34,340 nucleotides of DNA from Zetaproteobacteria bacterium (GTDB lineage Bacteria; Pseudomonadota; Zetaproteobacteria; Mariprofundales; Mariprofundaceae): positions 1 through 34,340 of the forward strand of contig RFFT01000081.1 of the NCBI GenBank assembly GCA_003696795.1, in the 5' to 3' direction. Positions 1 through 7,840 of this stretch are shown here, piece after piece (the stretch's first letter is position 1; every line of letters starts with the position of its first letter). The notes beneath the pieces were generated by a model, which did not search any database, was not told the DNA's origin, and worked only from the letters and a program-made list of their open reading frames with translations. The position numbers were made by a program, and so were the translations under genes.

Positions 1-779
1 CGTTGATTCTGGTTGGCCATGTCACCAAGGATGGCTCGCTGGCCGGACCGCGCGTGCTTGAGCACATGGTGGATGCCGTGCTGTATTTCGAGGGCGATCG
101 CGGCCATGCGCACCGCATTTTGCGCGCGGTCAAAAACCGTTTTGGACCGGCGGGCGAAATCGGTGTGTTCGAAATGTCCGACCATGGGCTGCTGAGCATT
201 CGCGATGCCTCACGCCTGTTTCTCGCCGAACGCGCAACCGACACCCCAGGCTCGGCCGTGCTGGCCTGTCTGGAGGGAACCCGACCCTTGCTACTCGAGG
301 TGCAGGCGTTGATTGCACCGACCGTGTATGCCACGCCCAAACGTTCTTCGGTCGGCCTTGACGGCAATCGCGTGGCCATGCTCACCGCCGTATTGGAGCG
401 GCGCCTTGGCCTTCCCCTGTCGCAACACGATGTCTACATCAATGTCGCTGGCGGCGCCCGCATCACCGAACCGGCGGCGGACCTGGCCGTGTTGATGGCC
501 ATGATTTCCGCCTTTCGCGAGCGCCCGATTGCAAAAAATATCGCCCTGTTCGGCGAGGTCGGCCTGACCGGGGAAGTGCGCCCCGTCGGACAGCCGGAAG
601 CGCGCGCGCGCGAAGCGGCAAGCATGGGCTTTACCCATCTGGTCATTCCACGGGACAATCAGGAAAGGCTTCACAAAGCCGGACTTGGGGCTAAGCTTTC
701 GAAAGGTTCGGATGCGGCACTGCGACTCTCGGCCATCGGTCATCTATCCGAAGCGGCCAGCGTTTGCCTGCGCGACTGA
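1..779 (+). CDS. radA: DNA repair protein RadA (Sms), C-terminal part, cut by window start
   Basis: This is the C-terminal 259 or so residues of RadA, a RecA-like hexameric helicase that drives branch migration and processing of recombination intermediates. The reading frame is already open at base 3, so the true start, N-terminal zinc finger and Walker A lie outside the window. Visible features are the RadA-specific KNRFG motif near residue 45, followed by the LonP-like C-terminal domain from about residue 100. That domain includes a DVYINVAGGARITEPAADLA stretch and FGEVGLTGEVRPV, both typical of RadA. The LonP-like domain is a structural scaffold and is not expected to be proteolytic. The stop codon is followed after 15 nt by cvpA on the same strand, so radA, cvpA, purF and the lipase gene are probably co-transcribed. 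Identification is firm from the motif order. Confidence 0.95.
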   Translation, partial: LILVGHVTKDGSLAGPRVLEHMVDAVLYFEGDRGHAHRILRAVKNRFGPAGEIGVFEMSDHGLLSIRDASRLFLAERATDTPGSAVLACLEGTRPLLLEVQALIAPTVYATPKRSSVGLDGNRVAMLTAVLERRLGLPLSQHDVYINVAGGARITEPAADLAVLMAMISAFRERPIAKNIALFGEVGLTGEVRPVGQPEARAREAASMGFTHLVIPRDNQERLHKAGLGAKLSKGSDAALRLSAIGHLSEAASVCLRD

Positions 780-794
780 TATAGGGGACTGCAC

Positions 795-1382
795 ATGGAT
801 GCCGGGTTGAATATCCTTGATTATTTGCTGCTGGCCGTCATCGGAATCTCAACGATTGTTTCATTCTACCGCGGCTTTATTCGCGAGGCCATCTCCCTGC
901 TTGGACTGATCGTCGCCTTCTTTGCGGCGCAACAGCTTTCCGGCTCCGCCGGTCGCGTATTGAGCCATTGGATCGCCAACCGGGGCGTGGCGGATATCCT
1001 CGGGTTCGTCCTGGTATTCATCGTTGCACTGGTCGTCATGGGACTGATCGCCGCGTTCCTCGGCAAGCTGATGGATCTGGCCGAGCTCTCCGGCACGGAT
1101 CGCGGTCTGGGACTGTTGTTCGGAATCGCGCGCGGGTTGTTGCTGATTGCCATCGCGGCCCTGTTGTTCATGTCCTATGGCAAAACCAACCAAAACTGGG
1201 TCAAGCGCAGTCAGCTTGCGCCCTATGCGATGCAACTCGGGGGGCTGTTGGGTACACTTCTGCCCGCGAATTGTCCGCTATCGCGGCAATACCAGCAGCA
1301 TGGGCATCGACCCAAGCCCACGCGCTTTGAAACATCCGACCGAGATGCGCTCAAAGCGCTGCTGCAACGACATTTGAACTGA
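795..1382 (+). CDS. cvpA: CvpA family inner-membrane protein
   Basis: The 195-residue protein belongs to the CvpA/colicin V production family. Its N-terminal 120 or so residues hold about four hydrophobic segments: residues 8-25, 31-47, 64-88 and 105-125. The family hallmark FYRGFIREAISLLGLIVAFF lies near the start, and the polar tail is about 60 residues. CvpA is a poorly understood inner-membrane protein; in enteric bacteria it is needed for colicin V export and contributes to envelope and bile tolerance. It very often sits directly before purF, as here: the cvpA stop codon is 7 nt before the purF start. The ATG is preceded by AGGGGA at ribosome-binding distance. Family assignment is confident from topology, motif and neighbourhood; the molecular activity is unknown. 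Confidence 0.9.
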   Translation: MDAGLNILDYLLLAVIGISTIVSFYRGFIREAISLLGLIVAFFAAQQLSGSAGRVLSHWIANRGVADILGFVLVFIVALVVMGLIAAFLGKLMDLAELSGTDRGLGLLFGIARGLLLIAIAALLFMSYGKTNQNWVKRSQLAPYAMQLGGLLGTLLPANCPLSRQYQQHGHRPKPTRFETSDRDALKALLQRHLN

Positions 1383-1389
1383 GGAACCC

Positions 1390-2820
1390 ATGAGCGAACG
1401 CAATTGCGACCATTTCCATGACGAATGCGGTATCTTTGGTGTTTACAACCACCCGGAAGCGGCCAACCTGACCTATCTTGGTCTCTATGCCCAGCAACAC
1501 CGAGGGCAGGAGTCCGCCGGCATCGTGTCGACGGATGGACAAAACTTCTATACCCATCGCGGCATGGGATTGGTTGCCGACATCTTTGACAAAGAAAGCA
1601 TCCAGAGCCTGAAGGGTCACAGCAGTATCGGTCATGTCCGCTACTCGACCTCGGGCGAATCCGGCCTGCGCAATTGTCAGCCATTCGCGTTCGAATACGC
1701 GCATGGCGGGATTGCCCTTTGCCATAATGGCAATATCGTCAATGCGCCCGAGCTGCGCGCGGAATTGGAGAAGCGTGGCTCGATCTTTCATACCACATCC
1801 GACACGGAAGTGGTCATGCACCTGATCGCCAAGAGCGGCGAAGCCACAATGCGTGAACGCGTGGCCAGCGCGGTACGTCAACTCGCCGGTGGCTTTTCGC
1901 TTTTGATTCTGGTGGAAAAACGCTTGGTCGGCATTCGTGACCCGCACGGAATTCGTCCACTCGTGCTGGGCAGACTTGGCCGCAATTGGGTCCTGGCCAG
2001 CGAGACCTGTGCGTTCGATCTGATCGGCGCAACCTTCGTCCGCGACCTGGAGCCCGGCGAAATGGTCATTATCGAAGATGACAAGCTGGAAAGCATGTTT
2101 CCCATGAAACGGGCGGAACGAAGGTTCTGCGTCTTTGAATATGTCTATTTTGCGCGCCCCGACTCGGTGCTTGAGGGGGTGAACGTGTATCAGGCACGCT
2201 ATCGCATCGGCGTGGAACTGGCCAAAGAGGCGCCGGCCGATGCGGATATCGTCGTACCCGTACCGGATTCGGGCGTACCGCCCGCCATGGGCTATTCCGA
2301 GGCATCCGGCATCCCCTTCCAGATGGGATTGATCCGCAATCATTATATCGGACGTACCTTCATCGAACCCAAGCAATCCATTCGCAACTTCGGGGTCAAG
2401 CTAAAACTGAACCCCAATCGCGAACTGATTGCCGGGAAAAGGGTCGTCCTCGTCGACGACTCCATCGTACGCGGAACGACCAGCCGCAAAATCGTGGAAA
2501 TGGTGCGCGCAGCCGGCGCACGCGAAATCCATATGCGCATTTCCAGCCCGCCCACCCGCTTCCCCTGCTTTTATGGCGTGGACACGCCGGACAAGGACAA
2601 GCTCATGGCCAATCGTATGAGCATTGAACAAATGTGCCAGGCCATTGGTGCGGACTCGTTGTCCTTTGTCTCCTTCGAAGGCATGTACCGCGCCGTTGGT
2701 CAGCCACCCGAGTGCCACTGTGATGCTTGCTTCTCCGGCAACTATCCGGTCGATATTGAAGGCAAGCGCTCGCCGCAGCTATCGCTGTTGAAGTTTTCCA
2801 ACCCGAAGCTTTATGGCTGA
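1390..2820 (+). CDS. purF: Amidophosphoribosyltransferase, Fe-S type with propeptide
   Basis: PurF catalyses the first committed step of purine synthesis: PRPP plus glutamine gives 5-phosphoribosylamine. The 476-residue protein has an N-terminal Ntn-type glutaminase domain and a C-terminal phosphoribosyltransferase domain with the PRPP loop VVLVDDSIVRGTTS at 352-365. The catalytic cysteine is C13 in ECGIFG, so about 12 residues must be removed as a propeptide. Four cysteines, C247, C393, C444 and C447, match the spacing of the [4Fe-4S] ligands of the Bacillus subtilis enzyme (146 residues between the first two, 3 between the last two). Autocatalytic propeptide cleavage and an oxygen-sensitive cluster are therefore expected, unlike E. 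coli PurF. GAGGA precedes the ATG. The last codons overlap the downstream lipase gene by 8 nt, which suggests translational coupling. Confidence 0.97.
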   Translation: MSERNCDHFHDECGIFGVYNHPEAANLTYLGLYAQQHRGQESAGIVSTDGQNFYTHRGMGLVADIFDKESIQSLKGHSSIGHVRYSTSGESGLRNCQPFAFEYAHGGIALCHNGNIVNAPELRAELEKRGSIFHTTSDTEVVMHLIAKSGEATMRERVASAVRQLAGGFSLLILVEKRLVGIRDPHGIRPLVLGRLGRNWVLASETCAFDLIGATFVRDLEPGEMVIIEDDKLESMFPMKRAERRFCVFEYVYFARPDSVLEGVNVYQARYRIGVELAKEAPADADIVVPVPDSGVPPAMGYSEASGIPFQMGLIRNHYIGRTFIEPKQSIRNFGVKLKLNPNRELIAGKRVVLVDDSIVRGTTSRKIVEMVRAAGAREIHMRISSPPTRFPCFYGVDTPDKDKLMANRMSIEQMCQAIGADSLSFVSFEGMYRAVGQPPECHCDACFSGNYPVDIEGKRSPQLSLLKFSNPKLYG

Positions 2821-3547
2821 ACGCCCGACCGCCGTACTGATTCACGGCTTGTTCGGGTTTAACCGCTTTCTCGGCATGGAATACTTCCACGGCGCACGCG
2901 CGCTGCTGGAGGGCATAGGCCTGCGCGTATTGACGCCCCGCCTCCCGTGGGCCGGCGACATCATGGAACGCGCGCAAGCGCTTGCCGGGCAACTCGCAAA
3001 CGAGCCGGGTCCACTGCACCTGATCGGGCACTCCATGGGTGGCCTGGATGCCCGCGCCTATATCAGCCACCTGCAGGGGGCCAGCCGCGTCGCCAGTCTG
3101 ACCACTCTGGCCAGTCCCCACCGCGGCTCTTCAGCGGCCGACCACGTCTGCGCGACCCTGTCGCCGTTCGCGCTTTTTCGCGGGGTACGCGCGCTCACCC
3201 GCGAGCGCGTGCAAGCATTCAACGAGATCACCCCCGATGCGCCCGGCGTGTGTTATCGCAGCTATGCCGCCAGTCGCCCCCTGTCCGAACTTCCCTGGCT
3301 CACCCGTCGCTATGCACGCGTTATCGCCCAGCACGAGGGGGAAAACGATAGCCAGGTATCGCTGGCATCCGCCTGTTGGGGTGAGCATGTGGCCACCCTG
3401 CATGCCGATCACTTCGAGCTGATCGGCATGCAACTCTGGCTGAATCCATGGCGCCGACGCGCTCGCTTCGACCATCTGCAGCTATTCCGCGAGATTGGAC
3501 AATGGATCCTTGCCCACGCTGGGGCTAATCGCTCACTCCAACAATAG
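2813..3547 (+). CDS. Alpha/beta-hydrolase, triacylglycerol lipase-like
   Basis: This 244-residue protein has the alpha/beta-hydrolase lipase fold. The oxyanion-hole HG pair is at H11-G12 (LIHGLFGF). The nucleophile elbow GHSMGG places the catalytic serine at S74. TTLASPHRGS follows strand 6 as in bacterial LipA/PGAP1-type lipases. Near the C-terminus, ENDSQVS and HADHFE probably carry the acid and histidine of the triad. No signal peptide is visible, so it is predicted cytoplasmic or membrane-associated, unlike secreted Pseudomonas lipases. The start codon lies inside the last codons of purF and the Shine-Dalgarno is weak, so translation is probably coupled. The 3' end overlaps the convergent GspE-like gene by 15 bp. 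The natural substrate cannot be told from sequence; an esterase role on short acyl chains is equally possible. Confidence 0.8.
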   Translation: MAERPTAVLIHGLFGFNRFLGMEYFHGARALLEGIGLRVLTPRLPWAGDIMERAQALAGQLANEPGPLHLIGHSMGGLDARAYISHLQGASRVASLTTLASPHRGSSAADHVCATLSPFALFRGVRALTRERVQAFNEITPDAPGVCYRSYAASRPLSELPWLTRRYARVIAQHEGENDSQVSLASACWGEHVATLHADHFELIGMQLWLNPWRRRARFDHLQLFREIGQWILAHAGANRSLQQ

Positions 3548-5680
3548 CGGCATCGCAGCCTGCAACGGCACCTCACCGGCCTCAGCCAAGTCCATGGCCA
3601 TGCGTCCAAGACTGCGCGTCCCTTGTTCCTCGGCACAGGCCTTGATCCGATGTTCTGGAGCGTTCTCCACCACCAACCTGGAGATGCGTTCGTTCACATC
3701 AATCAATTCATACACCAGTCTCCGCCCGGCAATGCCCGTGTAGCGGCATTTCTGGCACCCCTGTGCGGCGAAATACTCCGCATCCGCATTGCAGCCGGCG
3801 TGCTCAAGTACCAGCCGCTGATCATCGGCAAGGTGCACCGGCGCTTTACAGTGCGGACACATGAGAGGTAGCAGCCGCTGCGCCATCACACCCTTGACCG
3901 TGGCCGCGACAAGATAGGGCTCAATGCCCATATTGATCAAACGCACGAACGCACCCGCGGCCGTATTCGTGTGCAGCGAGGAAAACAGCAAGTGTCCCGT
4001 CAATGCCGCCTCAACCGCAATATCCGCCGTTTCCTGGTCTCGAATCTCCCCCACCATGATGATATCCGGATCGTGACGTAAGAGGTTGCGCAGCGCGCGC
4101 GCAAAGGTGAATCCGATCTTGCTGTGAACCTGCACCTGCAATACGCCGGGCACTTCGGCCTCCACGGGGTCCTCAAGCGAAATCAGCCGCTTCCCCTTGC
4201 CAAGCAGGTCCGAGATCGCACTCACCATCGTTGTCGACTTACCGCTGCCCGTGGGACCGGTAATCAACACCAGGCCATGATCCGAGCGACAGATCCGTTG
4301 CATCGTGGACAGGTCTTGTTCCCGCAGGCCAATCTGACTCAGCGAGGCGCGCTCCTTCTTCCGCTCCAGGATACGCAGAACCAGGGTTTCACCATGCACA
4401 CTAGGTACGCAAGAGACACGGAACTCGACATCGCGCCCCTGCAAACGCATCCGGATACGACCATCCTGCGGCAGCCGGTGCTCGGCGATATCCATGCGCG
4501 CAATGATCTTGAAACGGGTAATCAACGGATTCAGCACGCTGGTGTTGAAATTCATGTACTCGCTGAGTACGCCATTGATGCGCAAATCGATAACCACCCG
4601 ACCGTCACGCACCATGATATGGATATCGCTGGCATTGGCTTCCACCCCATCCTTCAAAATACGATTGGCCAGGCGCACGATCGGGGTTTGTTCCGCTTCA
4701 TTGGTCAGCGCCTCGGCGGACTTTAGGTCGTCGTCCTCCTGCTCGAGCATCTCGATATCGAGGTCCTCGACCACTTCCTCGGGATAATGCTGACGAATTT
4801 TCTCCTCGATCTGATCCCTGCGGGCAAGCACCAGCTGAATACGCCGCCCGCTATGGAATTGAACCTTGGTGATGACATCGAGATCGTTCGGATCCGAGGT
4901 GGCCACCTGCAGCACATGGCCTTCCAGCTTGAGCGGCACCACATGCAATTCGCGCGCCAGCGGCGCGCTGATCTCCATCAACGCGTCCGGCTCCGGCTCG
5001 ATTGCCGACAAGTCGACAAACTGGATGCGCAACTGCTCGGCAAGGCATGCCAACATCTGCTCTTCGTCGATCACCCCCTTGGCGATCAGAATATCCCCAA
5101 TCCGCCGATGTTTGGCGCGCTTCTGCTCCGCCAGCGCCTCCTCCAGTTGTTGCTGGGTAATCAGCCCCGCACGCAGAAAGATCTCGCCCACGTGCAGCGG
5201 CGGCTTATTGCGCGGAAACGACTTGCTTGGACCCGCCTCCGCCGCACCCGCATCCTGCCCCTGGGGCGCCTCCGGCGAAGGCGGCTGCGGCAAAGGGTCA
5301 GCCGCCAGCTTGCGTCCCAACACATTGCCCTGAACAAAGAAAATGCGCTGGATCTCCGGATACGCTTCCGGATCGGGATAGCCAAAGAAACCATTGACCT
5401 CCGCCTGATGCGCATTGCTGATGACCGTAAAATTCGCGCCGCTACGCAGATACACATCCTCCACCACGTCGTTGGGCAGACGCCTCAGCTTTCGCCTGCG
5501 CGTACCCGGAGGGTGCCGGAACAGGATGCATTCGACTTCGTCCATGCTTATGGACCGTTTCTCGCCATTGCTGTCAATCAGCTCAAGCCATAGCGCCACC
5601 TGATTGAACGGACGCACCAATCGGCCCTCAGTCCGCGTTCCGTCCACCCGCTGGATGATGACCTCGACCTGTTCGCTCAT
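3533..5680 (-). CDS. GspE/PilB family secretion ATPase with extra N-terminal domain (orphan)
   Basis: The 715-residue protein is a type II secretion/type IV pilus assembly ATPase. The start is set at 5680 because GGAGG lies 6 nt upstream; the frame stays open further upstream without such support. Residues 1-120 form an extra beta-rich domain. A proline/alanine-rich linker (125-160) leads to an MshEN/GspE N-terminal domain at about 160-300. The ATPase core has Walker A GPTGSGKST (475-483), the Asp-box region, Walker B with GEIRD (537-547) and a tetracysteine zinc site C608, C611, C642, C645. These hexamers power pseudopilus or pilus polymerisation at the inner membrane. No other gsp, pil or msh gene is in the window, so its partner platform protein must be encoded elsewhere. 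The gene is divergent from the TerB-like gene. Confidence 0.9.
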   Translation of the reverse strand: MSEQVEVIIQRVDGTRTEGRLVRPFNQVALWLELIDSNGEKRSISMDEVECILFRHPPGTRRRKLRRLPNDVVEDVYLRSGANFTVISNAHQAEVNGFFGYPDPEAYPEIQRIFFVQGNVLGRKLAADPLPQPPSPEAPQGQDAGAAEAGPSKSFPRNKPPLHVGEIFLRAGLITQQQLEEALAEQKRAKHRRIGDILIAKGVIDEEQMLACLAEQLRIQFVDLSAIEPEPDALMEISAPLARELHVVPLKLEGHVLQVATSDPNDLDVITKVQFHSGRRIQLVLARRDQIEEKIRQHYPEEVVEDLDIEMLEQEDDDLKSAEALTNEAEQTPIVRLANRILKDGVEANASDIHIMVRDGRVVIDLRINGVLSEYMNFNTSVLNPLITRFKIIARMDIAEHRLPQDGRIRMRLQGRDVEFRVSCVPSVHGETLVLRILERKKERASLSQIGLREQDLSTMQRICRSDHGLVLITGPTGSGKSTTMVSAISDLLGKGKRLISLEDPVEAEVPGVLQVQVHSKIGFTFARALRNLLRHDPDIIMVGEIRDQETADIAVEAALTGHLLFSSLHTNTAAGAFVRLINMGIEPYLVAATVKGVMAQRLLPLMCPHCKAPVHLADDQRLVLEHAGCNADAEYFAAQGCQKCRYTGIAGRRLVYELIDVNERISRLVVENAPEHRIKACAEEQGTRSLGRMAMDLAEAGEVPLQAAMPLLLE

Positions 5681-5707
5681 GCCTTGCCTCCGCATGTGGA
5701 ATGCCTG

Positions 5708-5737
5708 TTGCAAAGTAGTCAATCTAGCCTCTAGCAT
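5708..5737 (+). promoter_or_regulatory. Possible sigma70 promoter for the TerB-like gene
   Basis: TTGCAA (5708-5713) and TAGCAT (5732-5737) are separated by 18 bp in the 92-bp divergent region between the GspE-like gene and the TerB-like gene. This fits a weak sigma70 promoter reading toward the TerB-like gene. A weaker TTGGTT-N17-TAGATT pair reads the other way toward the GspE-like gene. Both are pattern matches only. Confidence 0.28.
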
Positions 5738-5772
5738 GGCCGAAACCAAGGCTCGCGCCACGCGGAGGTGCA

Positions 5773-6213
5773 ATGATTCAAACCCTTAGACGCCTGCTGG
5801 GCAAGCACAGAGGGCGGGATGCGCGCGCAACGCATGACATCCGTTTGGCTGTTGCGGCATTGATGGCCGAGGTCATGCGCATGGATGGTCGTCTTGATCC
5901 CGCCGAACGCGCGCACATCCTGCACGCGCTCGGCCAACGCTTTGCGCTATCGCCGCAGGAAAGCAAGGATCTGATCACACGCGCATGCCAGGCATGCGAA
6001 CAGGCGCTTGACCTGCATCAGTTTACCTCGGTGGTGATCCGGCATTACTCCACAGAGCAACGGGCGGAAATCATAAGCGATTTATGGCGCATCGCGATGG
6101 CCGATGGTCATGCCGACGCGCATGAGGAACAACTGATTCGACGGGTCAGCGAATTGATTGGCATTTCCCATCGTCAGTTTATCGCCGCCAAACTCGCCGC
6201 CGAAGCGGGCTAA
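5773..6213 (+). CDS. TerB-like (tellurite-resistance TerB domain) protein
   Basis: This 146-residue, all-alpha protein matches the TerB/DjlA-N-like domain. Two helical repeats carry the family acidic signatures: VMRMDGRLDPAERAHI near residue 35, and IAMADGHADAHEEQLIRRVS near residue 110. These D/E-rich loops are where TerB proteins are thought to bind metal. Stand-alone TerB proteins of this size are common in proteobacteria and are not by themselves evidence of tellurite resistance; no terC, terD or terZ gene is nearby. GGAGGT precedes the ATG at good spacing. It is transcribed divergently from the GspE-like gene and ends 11 bp before the stop of a convergent small gene. It lacks a signal peptide and is predicted cytoplasmic. 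The family assignment is good, the function unknown. Confidence 0.82.
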   Translation: MIQTLRRLLGKHRGRDARATHDIRLAVAALMAEVMRMDGRLDPAERAHILHALGQRFALSPQESKDLITRACQACEQALDLHQFTSVVIRHYSTEQRAEIISDLWRIAMADGHADAHEEQLIRRVSELIGISHRQFIAAKLAAEAG

Positions 6214-6224
6214 GAGACGGTGCC

Positions 6225-6422
6225 TTATACCTCGCCGATACACTCCGCGCGATAAAGGCAGTCCGCAATGGCGCAATCGGGAATACGCTGGAAACAGTCG
6301 GTATTGCCCTCGGCCAGTTGCAAAGCATGAATAATTTCGTGTTTCCTCTTCTTGGAAAGCCCTTTCAGCCCCATCACCTTGGCGCGGGCCAGCAAAGCCT
6401 TTCTCGTCACCTTTCCATTCAT
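6225..6422 (-). CDS. Small Rho_N/SAP-like protein with four-cysteine tail
   Basis: The 65-residue protein begins with a lysine-rich helical module (KALLARAKVMGLKGLSKKRK, residues 8-27, continuing to about 36). It resembles the Rho-termination-factor N-terminal or SAP fold, small helix-extended-loop-helix units that bind nucleic acid. The second half holds C43, C50, C55 and C61 (C-x6-C-x4-C-x5-C), a plausible zinc or Fe-S binding set. The gene lies 56 nt downstream of trhP on the same strand and is probably in its operon, so a link to tRNA or RNA work is attractive but is inference. It could also be a DNA-binding protein. I recall similar small SAP plus cysteine proteins in other proteobacteria but cannot name a characterised one. 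Confidence 0.72.
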   Translation of the reverse strand: MNGKVTRKALLARAKVMGLKGLSKKRKHEIIHALQLAEGNTDCFQRIPDCAIADCLYRAECIGEV

Positions 6423-6478
6423 CGTCTTTTACCCCTGCAATTCAAAGTGGGCGAACTGTGCTCGTTTCGCGCCTGTAT

Positions 6479-7840
6479 TCAAGTCCGAGCGGATGGTTCC
6501 AGACGAAGGGTCAGCAAACCCATGCTCCCCGGATCTTGTGGCAAGGGCAACTCGACCCGATGGCCGCTTCCAGGCGCGACCTGCAATGTCGCTTGCGTGC
6601 GCGCATCCTTGAGTGCGGCCAAGTCAAATTCGATATTCCCCTTCGGCGTCATCAACTCAAGCCGATCACCCACTGCAAAGCGGTTCTTGACCTCCACCGT
6701 AGCCCATCCGGTGGAGGCGTCGAATGCAGCCACCTCACCGACGAAACGCCGCGCGACAAAGCGCGAACTGCCTGCCGTATAATTCTGTGTCGCCGACGGG
6801 CGCTTGCGCGTATAAAACCCATCGGTATAGCCGCGGTTGGCCAGACCATCGAGATCTTCGAGCAACCGCGCATCGAATGGCCGGCCTGCGAGCGCATCAT
6901 CGATTGCCCGTCGATACACCTGCGCCGTTCGCGCCACATAGTAATACGATTTCGTACGCCCCTCGATCTTCAACGAATCCACACCGATCTCAACCAGCCG
7001 CGCCACATGCTGCACGGCGCGCAAGTCCTTCGAATTCATGATATAGGTGCCATGCTCATCCTCGAAGACGGGCATCAGCTCGTCCGCGCGGTTGCCCTCG
7101 CGCAGCATATAGACCCGGTCGGCCAACGGATGGCGCGGCTGCTCCCCGCAGGAGGAAAAAGGCTGCTGAGGAACGCCATCCAAGGCGCGAATCGGAATCA
7201 CGTCGCCAGCCGCATCTTCTTCGGCTGGCTGCATATCATATTCCCAACGGCAGGCATTGGTGCACGTACCCTGGTTCGCATCGCGATGGTTGAAATAGCC
7301 GGATAACAGACAGCGCCCCGAATAGGCGATGCACAGCGCGCCATGCACAAACACCTCGATCTCGATATCCGGACAGCGCTGCCGAATCTCGGCCACTTCC
7401 TCCAAAGAAAGCTCGCGCGAAAGAATCACGCGCGAGATACCCACCGATTGCCAGAATTTGACCGCCGCCCAGTTCATCGTATTCGCTTGCACCGAGAGAT
7501 GAATCGGCATTTCCGGCCAACGCTCGCGCACCATCGCAATCAGTCCTGGATCAGCCATGATCAGCGCATCCGGTCCCATCTCGACAATCGGCTGCATATG
7601 TTCCAGATAACGTTTCAGCTTATTGTTATGGGGCAGCAGATTGCTGGCGACAAAAAACTTCCGTCCCAAGGCATGGGCTTCCTCGATACCGGTGCGCAGA
7701 TTGTCGAGCTGAAAGTCATTGTTGCGCACGCGCAACGAATATCGCGGCTGCCCCGCATACACCGCATCCGCGCCATAGGCGAACGCATAACGCATGTTCT
7801 TGAGCGTTCCAGCCGGGGAGAGCAGCTCAACCCTGGACAT
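6479..7840 (-). CDS. trhP: tRNA 5-hydroxyuridine synthesis protein TrhP (U32 peptidase family, YegQ)
   Basis: TrhP, formerly YegQ, is needed for prephenate-dependent hydroxylation of uridine 34 in tRNAs, the step before cmo5U/mcmo5U. The 453-residue protein is strongly similar to the E. coli protein throughout. It has ELLSPAGTLKNMRYAFAYGA at the start, MGPDALIMADPGLI, HLSVQANTMNWAAVKFWQ and the U32 signature from EVFVHGALCIAYSGRCLLSG to CTNACRWEY. It continues with FEDEHGTYIMNSKDL, SLKIEGRTKS and a C-terminal beta domain (residues 360-450). Conserved cysteines of the U32 core suggest Fe-S binding. The start is placed at 7840, where AAGGAGG stands 5 nt upstream, rather than at an upstream start in the same frame. 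The first 14 nt overlap the end of the preceding M48 protease gene, and a small cysteine protein follows, so these three look like one operon. Confidence 0.95.
   Translation of the reverse strand: MSRVELLSPAGTLKNMRYAFAYGADAVYAGQPRYSLRVRNNDFQLDNLRTGIEEAHALGRKFFVASNLLPHNNKLKRYLEHMQPIVEMGPDALIMADPGLIAMVRERWPEMPIHLSVQANTMNWAAVKFWQSVGISRVILSRELSLEEVAEIRQRCPDIEIEVFVHGALCIAYSGRCLLSGYFNHRDANQGTCTNACRWEYDMQPAEEDAAGDVIPIRALDGVPQQPFSSCGEQPRHPLADRVYMLREGNRADELMPVFEDEHGTYIMNSKDLRAVQHVARLVEIGVDSLKIEGRTKSYYYVARTAQVYRRAIDDALAGRPFDARLLEDLDGLANRGYTDGFYTRKRPSATQNYTAGSSRFVARRFVGEVAAFDASTGWATVEVKNRFAVGDRLELMTPKGNIEFDLAALKDARTQATLQVAPGSGHRVELPLPQDPGSMGLLTLRLEPSART

Noticed and set aside
598-614. GC alternating run inside radA
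   Set aside because: It encodes Ala-Arg repeats in the RadA frame and is a composition effect, not a repeat element.
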